This document shows positions 44,706 through 52,699 of a DNA stretch of 64,000 nucleotides, in pieces. The position numbers and the translations under genes are program-made. The DNA is from Paenibacillus taichungensis (lineage in GTDB: Bacteria > Bacillota > Bacilli > Paenibacillales > Paenibacillaceae). The stretch lies in NCBI RefSeq assembly GCF_013359905.1, contig NZ_JABMCC010000118.1, positions 62,001 through 126,000 on the forward strand, read 5' to 3'. A model generated the notes under the pieces. It worked only from the letters and a program-made list of their open reading frames with translations, was not told the DNA's origin and did no database searches. Numbering within the stretch: position 1 is the stretch's first letter; each line of letters starts with the position of its first letter.

Positions 44706-45254
44706 TCAATCATAAACTGGGTTTCCTTTGGAATCGTAATACACAAAAGTGTACTCATCCCTCGTTTTACGATCCAACTTTCTAACTCCATGTATATTCA
44801 TCACTTTCATATATTCAGGATCGTTATCTCTTGAAGTAATCAATACTTTATCGTATATTCCTACAAATGATGTGCCTTCACCAGCTACCGTATCTTCAAA
44901 GATATCCGCTACTTTGCTTACAAAATCGAATTGATTGCTTCTAGAAGCGGTCATAAAATTGCTATTTACATCAATCAGAACTGTATATTGATATACTTTG
45001 CCGTCCGTAAACTCTGATTCTTCTTTGTCCTCGCTTTTAATTATCATAATGTCGTTTTTGCCCAATGCCTCATAGTAGTTAATATATTTCGTTAAATCAC
45101 TATTGTTGTTTATTTCAGCTATTTTAGCATCGTGTATGCTGGAATCATACTCTGCTCCACAAGCCGTTAATATAAATGCTACGATAAGCATGATAAGACA
45201 CACGAATTTTGTTTTGTATTTCACTAAGCTTCCTCTTTCTTTTTGTGGAGTCAT
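44706..45254 (-). CDS. Lipoprotein of unknown function
   Basis: Up to 182 residues. The signal peptide KYKTKFVCLIMLIVAFILTAC with lipobox ILTACG marks a lipoprotein. ATG 45254 overlaps the upstream stop codon (ATGA), but a GTG codon 33 bases in, behind AGAGGAAG, gives a cleaner signal peptide. The mature part (VYQYTVLIDVNSNF, TRDEYTFVYYDSKGN) is not recognised. It follows the glycine-zipper protein gene on the same strand. Confidence 0.6.
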   Translation of the reverse strand: MTPQKERGSLVKYKTKFVCLIMLIVAFILTACGAEYDSSIHDAKIAEINNNSDLTKYINYYEALGKNDIMIIKSEDKEESEFTDGKVYQYTVLIDVNSNFMTASRSNQFDFVSKVADIFEDTVAGEGTSFVGIYDKVLITSRDNDPEYMKVMNIHGVRKLDRKTRDEYTFVYYDSKGNPVYD

Positions 45255-45937
45255 GATTGTTCCTTACTGGCATTTCGTATGTAAATACTGATCATCCCAT
45301 GCCAATGATTTGCTTCTCGTATAGCGATCTGGTATCTTTCAGAGTCTTTTGGGATAGGAGAATCTTTATAAAGGAATCTTATGTACCTAACTGGCTCCTC
45401 TAGATCATCTAAGGTAACTTGCAACGTGACCAGTTTGACATGAGAGCTTGTATTCTGGCTACCTGTCAACGCTCCTACCATCGCTCCAGCACCACCAGCG
45501 AGCATGCCTCCAATGACAGCCCCACCAATCTGGATAGTTCTGGAGGTATTGGTTATTGCCACTCCATCTTCAACTATTTCTGAACGCAGCAAATCCTCGT
45601 ATGAATACACTTTCTTCCTTCCACCATGCCTATCATCAACAAAGCAAAACTTTTTATTTACACTGTCTACTGCAATTAGGCTCTTTTTGTCCTCAGATAT
45701 GTAGTATTGTGACACTTGAAAGTTCTTAGCTGTCTTCATGTGGATAATCAATAGTTCCTGATCTCGTTCAACTTGCGTATCCTTGCGTTTCTTTGCTAAC
45801 CAATTCGAAACTAGTCCTAACCCAAAGCCAATCACAATAGCGACTATAAAGTTACCTGTAGCGACCCACAGAAGAACAAAAACAATTATTGCTCCAAGAC
45901 ACCCTATCACCAGACTCTTGTCATCTGTATTACTCAT
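45251..45937 (-). CDS. Membrane protein with glycine-zipper segment
   Basis: 228 residues: two hydrophobic N-terminal segments (IGCLGAIIVFVLLWVATG and AIVIGFGLGLVSNWL), a soluble middle domain, and a glycine-rich helix (IGGAVIGGMLAGGAGAMVGALTGS). The C-terminal VKLVTLQVTLDDLEEP part resembles a small beta domain seen beside such zippers. Translationally coupled to the lipoprotein gene. Function unknown. Confidence 0.6.
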   Translation of the reverse strand: MSNTDDKSLVIGCLGAIIVFVLLWVATGNFIVAIVIGFGLGLVSNWLAKKRKDTQVERDQELLIIHMKTAKNFQVSQYYISEDKKSLIAVDSVNKKFCFVDDRHGGRKKVYSYEDLLRSEIVEDGVAITNTSRTIQIGGAVIGGMLAGGAGAMVGALTGSQNTSSHVKLVTLQVTLDDLEEPVRYIRFLYKDSPIPKDSERYQIAIREANHWHGMISIYIRNASKEQS

Positions 45938-46115
45938 AGCACTCCTCTTTTCGAAAACTTTTACTTAAATCTTGATCTGCTCCTCTCAATGTAGTTTTTC
46001 TTTAGCTACAACAATCATATTAGTGCCTATCAGTAAAATTTTCAATAACTTTCAATCCTATGTTTATCTGTTTCAAATGATTTCGCTAACCTACCTTTAA
46101 ATAGAGGTGATTAGC

Positions 46116-46472
46116 TTGTCAGAGTTCTCTATAGCAGTAGGAAACAGGATTAGAGCCTTACGTAAGCAGCGTGGTTGGACACAAGAACAGCTAGCAGAGA
46201 AAGCAAACCTACACTACAGTTATCTTTCATCATTGGAACGCGGGGGACGAAACATGTCTCTAGAGAGCTTGGGGAAGATTGTTGAAGCTTTCGAGATCAA
46301 TCCAATGCAAATCTTGAACTTCGCAGATACGTTAGTACTTGATGAAGAATCCAACAAACAGGAAACGCTAAAGGCGATAAGCAACCAGTTAGAATTATGT
46401 AATGAGGCAGAGGTCAACATGGTGTATCGTGTACTGAACGATATTATCCAAACATTTAAAAAGAACAGTTAA
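46116..46472 (+). CDS. XRE-family transcriptional regulator
   Basis: 118 residues with an N-terminal Cro/C1-type HTH (GNRIRALRKQRGWTQEQLAEKA, then YLSSLERGGRNMSLESL) and a short C-terminal helix region that may dimerise. TTG 46116 is chosen because AGAGGTGA lies six bases upstream; an upstream GTG sits inside that site. It may control the neighbouring element genes. Confidence 0.8.
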   Translation: MSEFSIAVGNRIRALRKQRGWTQEQLAEKANLHYSYLSSLERGGRNMSLESLGKIVEAFEINPMQILNFADTLVLDEESNKQETLKAISNQLELCNEAEVNMVYRVLNDIIQTFKKNS

Positions 46473-46473
46473 A

Positions 46474-46505
46474 AGCACATAGTCGTTTGACTACGTGCTC
46501 TTTTC
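46474..46505 (+). terminator. XRE gene terminator
   Basis: AGCACATAGTC and GACTACGTGCT form the stem (one wobble), followed by CTTTTC. Confidence 0.8.
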
Positions 46506-46509
46506 TTTA

Positions 46510-46731
46510 TCATCCTCGATATTTGCATTCTCCCAACAACCACTCAACCTCCGCTGCGGACAGCTCACGATGCGCTCTAGTTGGATCAGATATCGTTTTC
46601 AGTTCTGACTGCTTCCCACTGGTCACATGACTCCAATCAATATTTAATGAAGAAAGGTTTTCTACAACACGTTTATCGAAGGGCAATGGAAACGTTAGTA
46701 TTTTGGAATGTTCTCGACTTCCTAAAATCAC
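46510..46731 (-). CDS. Small hypothetical protein, doubtful
   Basis: 73 residues (DPTRAHRELSAAEVEWLLGECKYRG at the end looks like a real helix). The frame starts at a GTG and no good ribosome site is seen, so the coding call is weak. Confidence 0.3.
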   Translation of the reverse strand: MILGSREHSKILTFPLPFDKRVVENLSSLNIDWSHVTSGKQSELKTISDPTRAHRELSAAEVEWLLGECKYRG

Positions 46732-46856
46732 AATTTTAAAGTGAGGCTAATCACTTGCTTACGTTGAACTATTGCATCTATTAAAAAGAATAGAATGTAA
46801 GTTTCCCATTTGTAACACCAGACAACAAAACACAATATGTGTAAATTTAAGCTGTA

Positions 46857-46885
46857 TTGACACACTACATATAGTGTTGTAACAT
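46857..46885 (+). promoter_or_regulatory. Promoter with operator-like palindrome
   Basis: TTGACA (46857-46862) and TAACAT (46880-46885) are spaced by 17 bases. The spacer contains the dyad ACACTA-CATA-TAGTGT (46862-46877), positioned for repression. It drives the small basic protein gene at 46931. Confidence 0.6.
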
Positions 46886-46930
46886 TAGTTCATGTAATAT
46901 ATACCATCTTTTCAGATTGGAGGTGAACTC

Positions 46931-47077
46931 ATGGTTAAATCTAGTGCAAGAAAAGTAACTTCATCCTCTGTAGCTACTAAAGCTTCCAAGGCATTAAGAA
47001 GCAAGTCCACTAGCAAGTTGACAAAATCCCTTGCTGCAAGCGCCCTATCTCAATCCTCACCTAAGCGTAGTCGCTAA
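46931..47077 (+). CDS. Small basic Ser/Lys/Ala-rich protein
   Basis: 48 residues, strongly basic, with the repeating pattern VTSSSVATKASKALRSKSTSKL and SLAASALSQ. GGAGGTGA precedes the ATG at ideal spacing. From memory it resembles small uncharacterised proteins, common in other phyla, with a KVTSKxVASKASK...AASALSQ pattern. No function is known. Confidence 0.7.
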   Translation: MVKSSARKVTSSSVATKASKALRSKSTSKLTKSLAASALSQSSPKRSR

Positions 47078-47170
47078 CCCCCTACACTAGATTCTACTAA
47101 TAGAAAGTGATAAGCGAATTTCATTTTCAATATCTCCTCAATTTTAGAGGAGAAACATAAGGAGACTTTT

Positions 47171-47533
47171 ATGTATCGTAACACGAAAATAATTAGCCTA
47201 ACGATCCCCCAACTTGATATTTCAACTCGTAACATAACTAAGAAATTAAACTTCAGTAAGCCACTTAAAGTGGAAACCTTTGGTGACATCCCCAGTAAGC
47301 CAGGAATTATAGTATCAATAAACCAAGACGGAAAGTTCTTCGTATCTCATAGCTATAATATGAGACAAAGATTAATACAACTACCAACAGAAAGATACAC
47401 TAAAGGCATCGTATATTGCATGTATGCTGAGTTGAAAGGACATGATGATCGTTTATCAGCAAGAAATGCTATGAAAGTGCAGATTGATCTTTACGAATAT
47501 AAGAAGAATGGAATTTCCTCTTTTGTTCAATAA
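47171..47533 (+). CDS. Hypothetical protein
   Basis: 120 residues (ISLTIPQLDISTRNITKKLN at the start, ELKGHDDRLSARNAMKVQIDLYEYKKNG near the end). ATAAGGAG precedes the ATG at seven bases. It lies behind the small basic protein gene on the same strand and may share its transcript. No family recognised. Confidence 0.6.
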   Translation: MYRNTKIISLTIPQLDISTRNITKKLNFSKPLKVETFGDIPSKPGIIVSINQDGKFFVSHSYNMRQRLIQLPTERYTKGIVYCMYAELKGHDDRLSARNAMKVQIDLYEYKKNGISSFVQ

Positions 47534-47571
47534 GTTACCATCAAATTACTAGTTACAGAAAATATATCGAG

Positions 47572-47600
47572 TTTAAATCCTAGATTGTTTGGTATATAAT
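47572..47600 (+). promoter_or_regulatory. Candidate promoter of the structured RNA
   Basis: TTTAAA (47572-47577) and TATAAT (47595-47600) at 17-base spacing predict a start near 47607. The -35 is weak, the -10 perfect. Confidence 0.55.
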
Positions 47601-47606
47601 TGCATA

Positions 47607-47742
47607 TGGAGAGATATACGGTGCGCTATACCGTCTCCTGCACAATTTTTGTTGAGTAGGGAACCCCATCTCCAAAATAACGACAAAGACGGAAATAACC
47701 CACACTTTCGGCGGCTAACCTAGGAGTGGGTTATTTCTTCTT
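47607..47742 (+). ncRNA. Structured RNA upstream of the ShosTA-like genes
   Basis: About 135 bases. A closing stem TGGAGA (47607-47612) / TCTCCA (47669-47674) encloses a hairpin ACGGT/ACCGT (47618-47634). A strong 3' hairpin AATAACCCAC (47694-47703) / GTGGGTTATT (47726-47735) with an U-rich tail ends the transcript. CCGTCT (47631-47636) can alternatively pair with AGACGG (47687-47692), so two folds compete. It may be an independent RNA or an attenuating leader of the next operon. No known RNA family was recognised. Confidence 0.6.
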
Positions 47743-47858
47743 CTTATCTACTGTACAACAAAACTTCTTCTATATATCGTTTTCATTTTAATGTAATATG
47801 ATATCAACTACTAAATGTCTGTGGACTGCTAGGACTTGTACATATTGGGGGAAGTAAT

Positions 47859-48977
47859 ATGGAAATGAAACAAAACCTTCTTACTCTTTACTATTTAGGC
47901 ATAAGCAATAAGAGTATAAGTTTTATATACTATAATTTTGATCAAGAGGACATGTACGATCTACTTCAATCAAACATGCTTCATTTACAATTCAAATACA
48001 ACATTTTCTCAACGAGTGAGATTGACTCTCTATCAGATCTTAATAAGCGGAAACTAGCAGAACAGAAAGCTAGCGAAACACTTTTATTATCTGACAGAGA
48101 AGGCATACAGATAATTTCCATTTTTGACGAGGCTTATCCTGAATCATTGAAAGAGATACATAATCCACCACTATTTCTTAATGCTATCGGGAACGTTTCT
48201 TTGCTCAAAACAAAAGATTCAGTTGCTTGTGTTGGCACACGTAAACCAAGCTCACAAAGTAAATTAGCCGTGAAGAAATTGGTTTCTGGTCTCTCTAAGG
48301 CAGATCAAGTGATAGTCAGCGGATTAGCATTCGGAATTGATTATGAATCACATAAAGTCTGTCTTGAGAACGATGGACTCACCATAGCTGTTCTTGCACA
48401 TGGATTGGATAAAATCTATCCGTCAGAACACCACAAGTTCTCTCAGGAAATATTAAACAAAGATGGTTTGCTACTTAGTGAATATCCTATCCGTACTCCT
48501 ATAAAAAAAGAGTACTTTGTTCAAAGAAATCGCATAATTGCAGGGCTGTCACAAGGTGTTATTGTTTTCGAAGCAGATGAACGGAGTGGCACAATGCATA
48601 CAGCAAGGTTTGCATATAAGCAACACAAGCAAATTTTCTGCCCTGCAGATAATACATCTAGTGGTGTCTTGAAACTGATTGAATCAAATAGCGCTCTGTC
48701 CGTTAGTTCTGCAAAGGAGATACTTGATGTTCTTTCACAGCATAGTTTAACTGCGCAACAAGAAGATAAGCTGTCCTTTCAAATTGACTTTTCACTTTCG
48801 AATGAAGCTCTCAAAGAGTCGCTATTCAAAAAAGTGACCACAAGAATCGATAGCAATGTATATAAAAAAGTTAAAGACATAGCTAAAGAAAATGACATCA
48901 CTACCAAAGAGATGATAAATGCATTGATGCGTAGCTTTGTTATTTCATACGAGGGGAGAAATCAAAAAAATGAGTAA
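47859..48977 (+). CDS. DprA/Smf-like protein, ShosA-type
   Basis: 372 residues. Residues about 85-290 are the SLOG/Rossmann DprA core: VACVGTRKPSSQSKLAVKKL, VSGLAFGIDYESHKVCL, TIAVLAHGLDKIYP and FVQRNRIIAGLSQGVIVFEADERSGTMHTARFAYKQ. The C-terminal 70 residues look like a small helical DNA-binding or dimer domain. As I recall, the ShosTA toxin-antitoxin/defence system pairs a DprA homologue with a phosphoribosyltransferase, as here. GGGGGAAG precedes the ATG. Housekeeping DprA is excluded by the partner gene and location. Confidence 0.82.
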   Translation: MEMKQNLLTLYYLGISNKSISFIYYNFDQEDMYDLLQSNMLHLQFKYNIFSTSEIDSLSDLNKRKLAEQKASETLLLSDREGIQIISIFDEAYPESLKEIHNPPLFLNAIGNVSLLKTKDSVACVGTRKPSSQSKLAVKKLVSGLSKADQVIVSGLAFGIDYESHKVCLENDGLTIAVLAHGLDKIYPSEHHKFSQEILNKDGLLLSEYPIRTPIKKEYFVQRNRIIAGLSQGVIVFEADERSGTMHTARFAYKQHKQIFCPADNTSSGVLKLIESNSALSVSSAKEILDVLSQHSLTAQQEDKLSFQIDFSLSNEALKESLFKKVTTRIDSNVYKKVKDIAKENDITTKEMINALMRSFVISYEGRNQKNE

Positions 48978-50112
48978 ATTAGTACTTATAGCAAGCTCTT
49001 CTGTTGTAGATAGTTCTTTGAATCTTTATACGGGTATCAAAGAACTTTTCGATCGACTAAATGCTGACGGAGATACTATATTCATTGTTTCTCATAACGG
49101 CAACAGATTGGCAGAAATTATCGCTCTTCTTGGTTCACATTATAGTTATATTAAATCAACAACAAGATGGACTATAAGACAAGTTCTTGAGAAATATCAT
49201 AACAACCAAGTTGTATATGTTGGTAGCAGTGATGTGGACTTACAACTCACTGCGAGCAAAAAGATTCTCTTGTTTCATTCAAAGTGGTCTGATGTACAAG
49301 AAGAGAAAACTGCAAAGTATGGTCATCACGTAGAGAAGCCAAGTGATTTTGTCAACATCATGAAGATTTTAAACAACCAAAGTTCTTGGTTTTATGAACT
49401 CAAGATAAGCGACAAAGTTAACGTTTTCTCACTGACAAAAGCTAATAGTATGTATCTTACATATGAATCTGAGAAAGAGCTTATTGATGGGTTCAACAGA
49501 CTCCTCAAAACAGGAGACACCAAGTATTACGATGTTTTGTTACTTCACTTCTTAGCATCCATAGTCCATAATAATGATTTTCTTGATGTTGATTTTTGGG
49601 GTACCATGCCCTCTTCTGGTACCCAAGCTAGCCAGCAACTAGAATTATTTAAAGATAGAGTTCGACACTTAATGAGTAAAAAGTTAACACAACCTTTGTT
49701 TGTACGCCACACAGCAACAACCAAAAGTCATCACATTAGAAATGATTCTAGAATTCCTTGCGATAGACATTTCGAAACTATATGCCTCAATCCGTTCTAT
49801 AAGAAAAAATTGAAAAATAAAACAGTTTGTATTTTAGATGACTATCTCACAAATGGTACTTCCTTCGAGACTTTGAGAAATCTTTTGGAGTACGCTGGAG
49901 TTAAAAGAATCATCTTTGTATCTTTAGGACGATTCAAAAAAAATGTTTATAGTCCAGAATACGTTAAACAAGATTACAAAATTGAGGGAGACGTATTTAG
50001 TCCAGGGTATTCATATGAATTTATTAAACGTGAAAACATTAATGGCACTTTTAATGATTCAGCAAACGAAGAATTGCGGAGTCTTCACGCAATTATAAAC
50101 AGCCCAACTTGA
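48970..50112 (+). CDS. HAD-like plus phosphoribosyltransferase protein, ShosT-type
   Basis: 380 residues. The N-terminal part (about 1-135) resembles a HAD fold with FIVSHNGN and VVYVGSSDVDLQL but without a clear catalytic DxD, so it may bind rather than hydrolyse. The C-terminal part (from about 190) ends in a PRTase domain with the PRPP loop VCILDDYLTNGTSFETL. Its ATG overlaps the end of the DprA-like gene by eight bases behind GAGGGGAG, so they are made together. In ShosTA the PRTase protein is the toxin; that role is inferred. Confidence 0.8.
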   Translation: MSKLVLIASSSVVDSSLNLYTGIKELFDRLNADGDTIFIVSHNGNRLAEIIALLGSHYSYIKSTTRWTIRQVLEKYHNNQVVYVGSSDVDLQLTASKKILLFHSKWSDVQEEKTAKYGHHVEKPSDFVNIMKILNNQSSWFYELKISDKVNVFSLTKANSMYLTYESEKELIDGFNRLLKTGDTKYYDVLLLHFLASIVHNNDFLDVDFWGTMPSSGTQASQQLELFKDRVRHLMSKKLTQPLFVRHTATTKSHHIRNDSRIPCDRHFETICLNPFYKKKLKNKTVCILDDYLTNGTSFETLRNLLEYAGVKRIIFVSLGRFKKNVYSPEYVKQDYKIEGDVFSPGYSYEFIKRENINGTFNDSANEELRSLHAIINSPT

Positions 50113-50122
50113 ACACGAGAAT

Positions 50123-50158
50123 CCCTGCTCTAACTTTTCTAGAGCAGGGTTGTTTTCT
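50123..50158 (+). terminator. Terminator of the ShosTA-like operon
   Basis: CCCTGCTCT and AGAGCAGGG stem followed by TTGTTTTCTTT. On the minus strand it faces the FN3 gene end, so it may serve both. Confidence 0.88.
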
Positions 50159-50202
50159 TTATCCATACAAAATGATTGTTCCTTCTACACTTTGCCTCCT
50201 GA

Positions 50203-51339
50203 TTAGCTTATTGAATTTAATGAATTGCGGATTCGATTGATGTCGCTTGCAAGAATGCTGTCTCCAGCCGCTTTGCTGCTTGGTATTGCAGTTGTCGGAC
50301 TCATTGATCCAATGATGCTAATGACATCATTGTAGTAAGTCGCCTTAAAATCTGATCCTGATACCGCTCTTGTAAATGTGTAACTCGATATCCCCTTATA
50401 CAACCTGAACTCGTTAACTTTAGCAGTCAACCTATTCCATTCAGCAGCAGTGATGTTGAAGTCTGAACTAGCATTTTTTGCAGTATCCCATTCAAAATTC
50501 GCTGGTCTTGCCTTCTTTGTCTTTACTGCCAGCGTCCTCATTGTAGAACTCTGTCCTGCCGTATCCACAACTTTGATCCCCAGCGTGTAATTCGTATCTT
50601 CCTGCAACCCTGAGAATGTGTAATTACCACTCGAACTATAACTCGTCCCAGTTTGAACACTATTGACATAAAATTGTACATAGCCTACACCATAGTCATC
50701 TGACGCTGAGTAATACATCTGAACAGTGTTTACGCCCGTGTTTGATACAGACCAAGACAGGACGCTAGGAGCAAAATCGTACGCTGTAGTGGCTCCGTAC
50801 TGTGTCATAATCGATGTATTCCCACTAGTGTCAAACGCCTTTACCCCAAGGGAATAACGGGTGCCAGGGCTTAATCCTGTAAATGTATATCCACCACTTG
50901 AACCATACATAGAGCCATCATATACACCATCACGGTAGAAATAGAATCCGCTGACACCTCTGTTATCTGATGCAGAAGCATACATTGGGATAGAGTTTCT
51001 GGAGGCACTACCATTCATAAACCAGCTATTGATTGTTGGTGGCGTCGTGTCAGGCGCTACAGTAGTCCTCTGACCAGTGGATGCGCTTCCAAGCACGTTC
51101 CTGTTCGAGTCGTAGAATGTGACGCTCAGACTGTAGTACGTGTCATCTGACAGCCCGCTGTAAGTCCAATACTTGGTCGTCGATGATACTGGGCTAACCA
51201 GTGCTTCAAGCCCTGAATCTCCCACGCCATTCTTGAAAAACCTGTAGTATTTTGCCAGCCCACCGCCAGTAGTAAAGCTTGCGGAAACTGATATACTGCT
51301 ATAACTCGCGCTATTTGCATTAATGTTTACTATTGCCAT
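50203..51339 (-). CDS. Fibronectin type III-like repeat protein, phage-tail-like
   Basis: 378 residues with three or four beta repeats that end in a YTFSGLxxDTxYxLGIKVVDTAG pattern (about residues 5-95, 100-185, 190-275). The last 95 residues (AEWNRLTAKVNEFRLYKG, ASDINRIRNSLNSI) resemble the ends of tail-fibre or collar proteins of Paenibacillus phages. There is no signal peptide. It overlaps the HNH-like gene by ten bases. It may be cargo left from a phage. Confidence 0.65.
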   Translation of the reverse strand: MAIVNINANSASYSSISVSASFTTGGGLAKYYRFFKNGVGDSGLEALVSPVSSTTKYWTYSGLSDDTYYSLSVTFYDSNRNVLGSASTGQRTTVAPDTTPPTINSWFMNGSASRNSIPMYASASDNRGVSGFYFYRDGVYDGSMYGSSGGYTFTGLSPGTRYSLGVKAFDTSGNTSIMTQYGATTAYDFAPSVLSWSVSNTGVNTVQMYYSASDDYGVGYVQFYVNSVQTGTSYSSSGNYTFSGLQEDTNYTLGIKVVDTAGQSSTMRTLAVKTKKARPANFEWDTAKNASSDFNITAAEWNRLTAKVNEFRLYKGISSYTFTRAVSGSDFKATYYNDVISIIGSMSPTTAIPSSKAAGDSILASDINRIRNSLNSIS

Positions 51340-52223
51340 GTGTCTTGTCCTTCTCTTTCTATTATATTTACATAATTGATTGTCTGTTGATTATCTATCC
51401 AGTCGATACGCAAAGCACCTTTTTCATCTATGTAGATACTCGTTTTGGTATCGCTTTCATTAGAAAGGGCAATAAGACTATTATGTTTCTCATCGTGGAT
51501 CACGGTAACTGGAAACGGAAGTTCTATGATTTCTGGAGTACCCATTAAGCTTTCTTTCCCTATGATCAAGACAGAATACTCTTTGTTTGAACGCCGTAGC
51601 CCACTGGTAAGATTACCTCTTAACAAACTTCTTGTTATCTCTATGTCAGTAACTTCATTGATCCTTTGAATCGCATTCTTACCACTAGAACACTCCAATA
51701 GAATCAGTTTCTCGGATTCTTTCAACACTACAATAGCTGCACACTCTTTAGATGAACGCTCTCTCATTCTCGAAGATGTATTGATTGAATACCCTTGCAC
51801 CTCAAGATTTTCTAAAGTATAGCCAAGATCATGGTCTATTCTGCCCAGAGTAGGTCTATGTTCTAGCTTAAAGCCATATGCAATGTACAACTCGCAACAT
51901 CTAAACCATTCTCTCAGGAAATTTTCTTTTGCTATCAAAGCTTCAGCCATCTCTCTAGAGTTATTGAATCCATGTTCCTTCCCAAAATACGTTTTTTTGC
52001 TCTTGTCCTTTACTCTGGAAATTGAATTCCTGCACGAATTCAGGAGCAATACTAGCGTTATCATCAAATCATTAGATGTTAAGGCAATCTTGTCTTGTTG
52101 AAGCTGAATGGATTCTAACACCTCTATACAGAAGGCTTCGTTTTTCTTCGTCCAGTATGGTCCCTTCGCCTTCTTGAGCTGCGTCTCTTTACTGCTGATA
52201 TGTTTCTTGTTGATACACTTCAA
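51330..52223 (-). CDS. HNH-like endonuclease-related protein
   Basis: About 298 residues. Residues around 130-165 carry RPTLGRIDHDLGYTLENLEVQGYSIN, the xxDRID...GYTxxNV pattern seen in many phage HNH enzymes, but no convincing zinc cysteines. The rest is unrecognised. TTG 52223 follows AAAGGAGA; the in-frame ATG upstream has no ribosome site. Upstream of and overlapping the FN3-like gene. Confidence 0.5.
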   Translation of the reverse strand: MKCINKKHISSKETQLKKAKGPYWTKKNEAFCIEVLESIQLQQDKIALTSNDLMITLVLLLNSCRNSISRVKDKSKKTYFGKEHGFNNSREMAEALIAKENFLREWFRCCELYIAYGFKLEHRPTLGRIDHDLGYTLENLEVQGYSINTSSRMRERSSKECAAIVVLKESEKLILLECSSGKNAIQRINEVTDIEITRSLLRGNLTSGLRRSNKEYSVLIIGKESLMGTPEIIELPFPVTVIHDEKHNSLIALSNESDTKTSIYIDEKGALRIDWIDNQQTINYVNIIEREGQDTWQ

Positions 52224-52402
52224 TACATTATCTCCTTTTATATATGTCATCATTTTTTGTAAGCGCTTTCAATTAAAGGTGTGAATATCCATTGCCTTAC
52301 TCTTATCATAACACACTAACTATCCATATGTCAACATTAATGTTTATCATTGGTTTACATTCATTTTTTCCATCTCACTGTGCACTCCTTTTAAATGACA
52401 AA

Positions 52403-52432
52403 AAGACCGCCATTTCTAACATCAGCGGTCTT
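52403..52432 (-). terminator. Terminator of the 52.6 kb membrane-peptide gene
   Basis: AAGACCGC and GCGGTCTT arms; the minus strand continues TTTTGTCATTT. Confidence 0.8.
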
Positions 52433-52459
52433 CTCATTATATTATTTTATTATATTACT

Positions 52460-52494
52460 CACCTGTAGCTTCTCTGAGAAGGAAGTTACAGGTG
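52460..52494. repeat. Hairpin downstream of the membrane-peptide gene
   Basis: CACCTGTA and TACAGGTG arms around a 19-base loop that folds further (CTTCT/AGAAG). Its right arm overlaps the AGGTGAGCA element at 52490-52498, so the two pairings exclude each other. Confidence 0.6.
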
Positions 52495-52521
52495 AGCAAC
52501 CTCATATATCAAAGTAGTATT

Positions 52522-52686
52522 TTAGCCTGCTTTAAAGGATCTGTGTTTTGTTTTACTTCGTTTTCGTCCATTTTTAGATATAACCTCAGTTGTTTCCTTT
52601 TTGTATTGCAGCTTAATCTTGTTGCCAAGCAAACCTATCGCTAATGACACAATCGAAATAGAAATAATCAATTCAATATAATTCAT
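52522..52686 (-). CDS. Small single-helix membrane peptide, type I toxin-like
   Basis: 54 residues: membrane helix IELIISISIVSLAIGLLG followed by a strongly basic tail (KNGRKRSKTKHRS). ACGGAGG precedes the ATG. The leader has AGGTGAGCA (minus strand of 52721-52729), complementary to TGCTCACCT just past the gene (minus strand of 52490-52498), which resembles the 5'-3' pairing of type I toxin mRNAs. It lacks the TxpA start motif, so the toxin call is an inference. Confidence 0.5.
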   Translation of the reverse strand: MNYIELIISISIVSLAIGLLGNKIKLQYKKETTEVISKNGRKRSKTKHRSFKAG

Positions 52687-52699
52687 AGTATTCCTCCGT

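Noticed and set aside
47607-47742. Retron-type msr/msd RNA
   Set aside because: No reverse transcriptase gene is present in the element, and no branching guanosine context was recognised.
47859-48977. The housekeeping dprA of competence
   Set aside because: It is in a mobile element, overlaps a phosphoribosyltransferase gene, and lacks the topA neighbour usual for dprA in Firmicutes.
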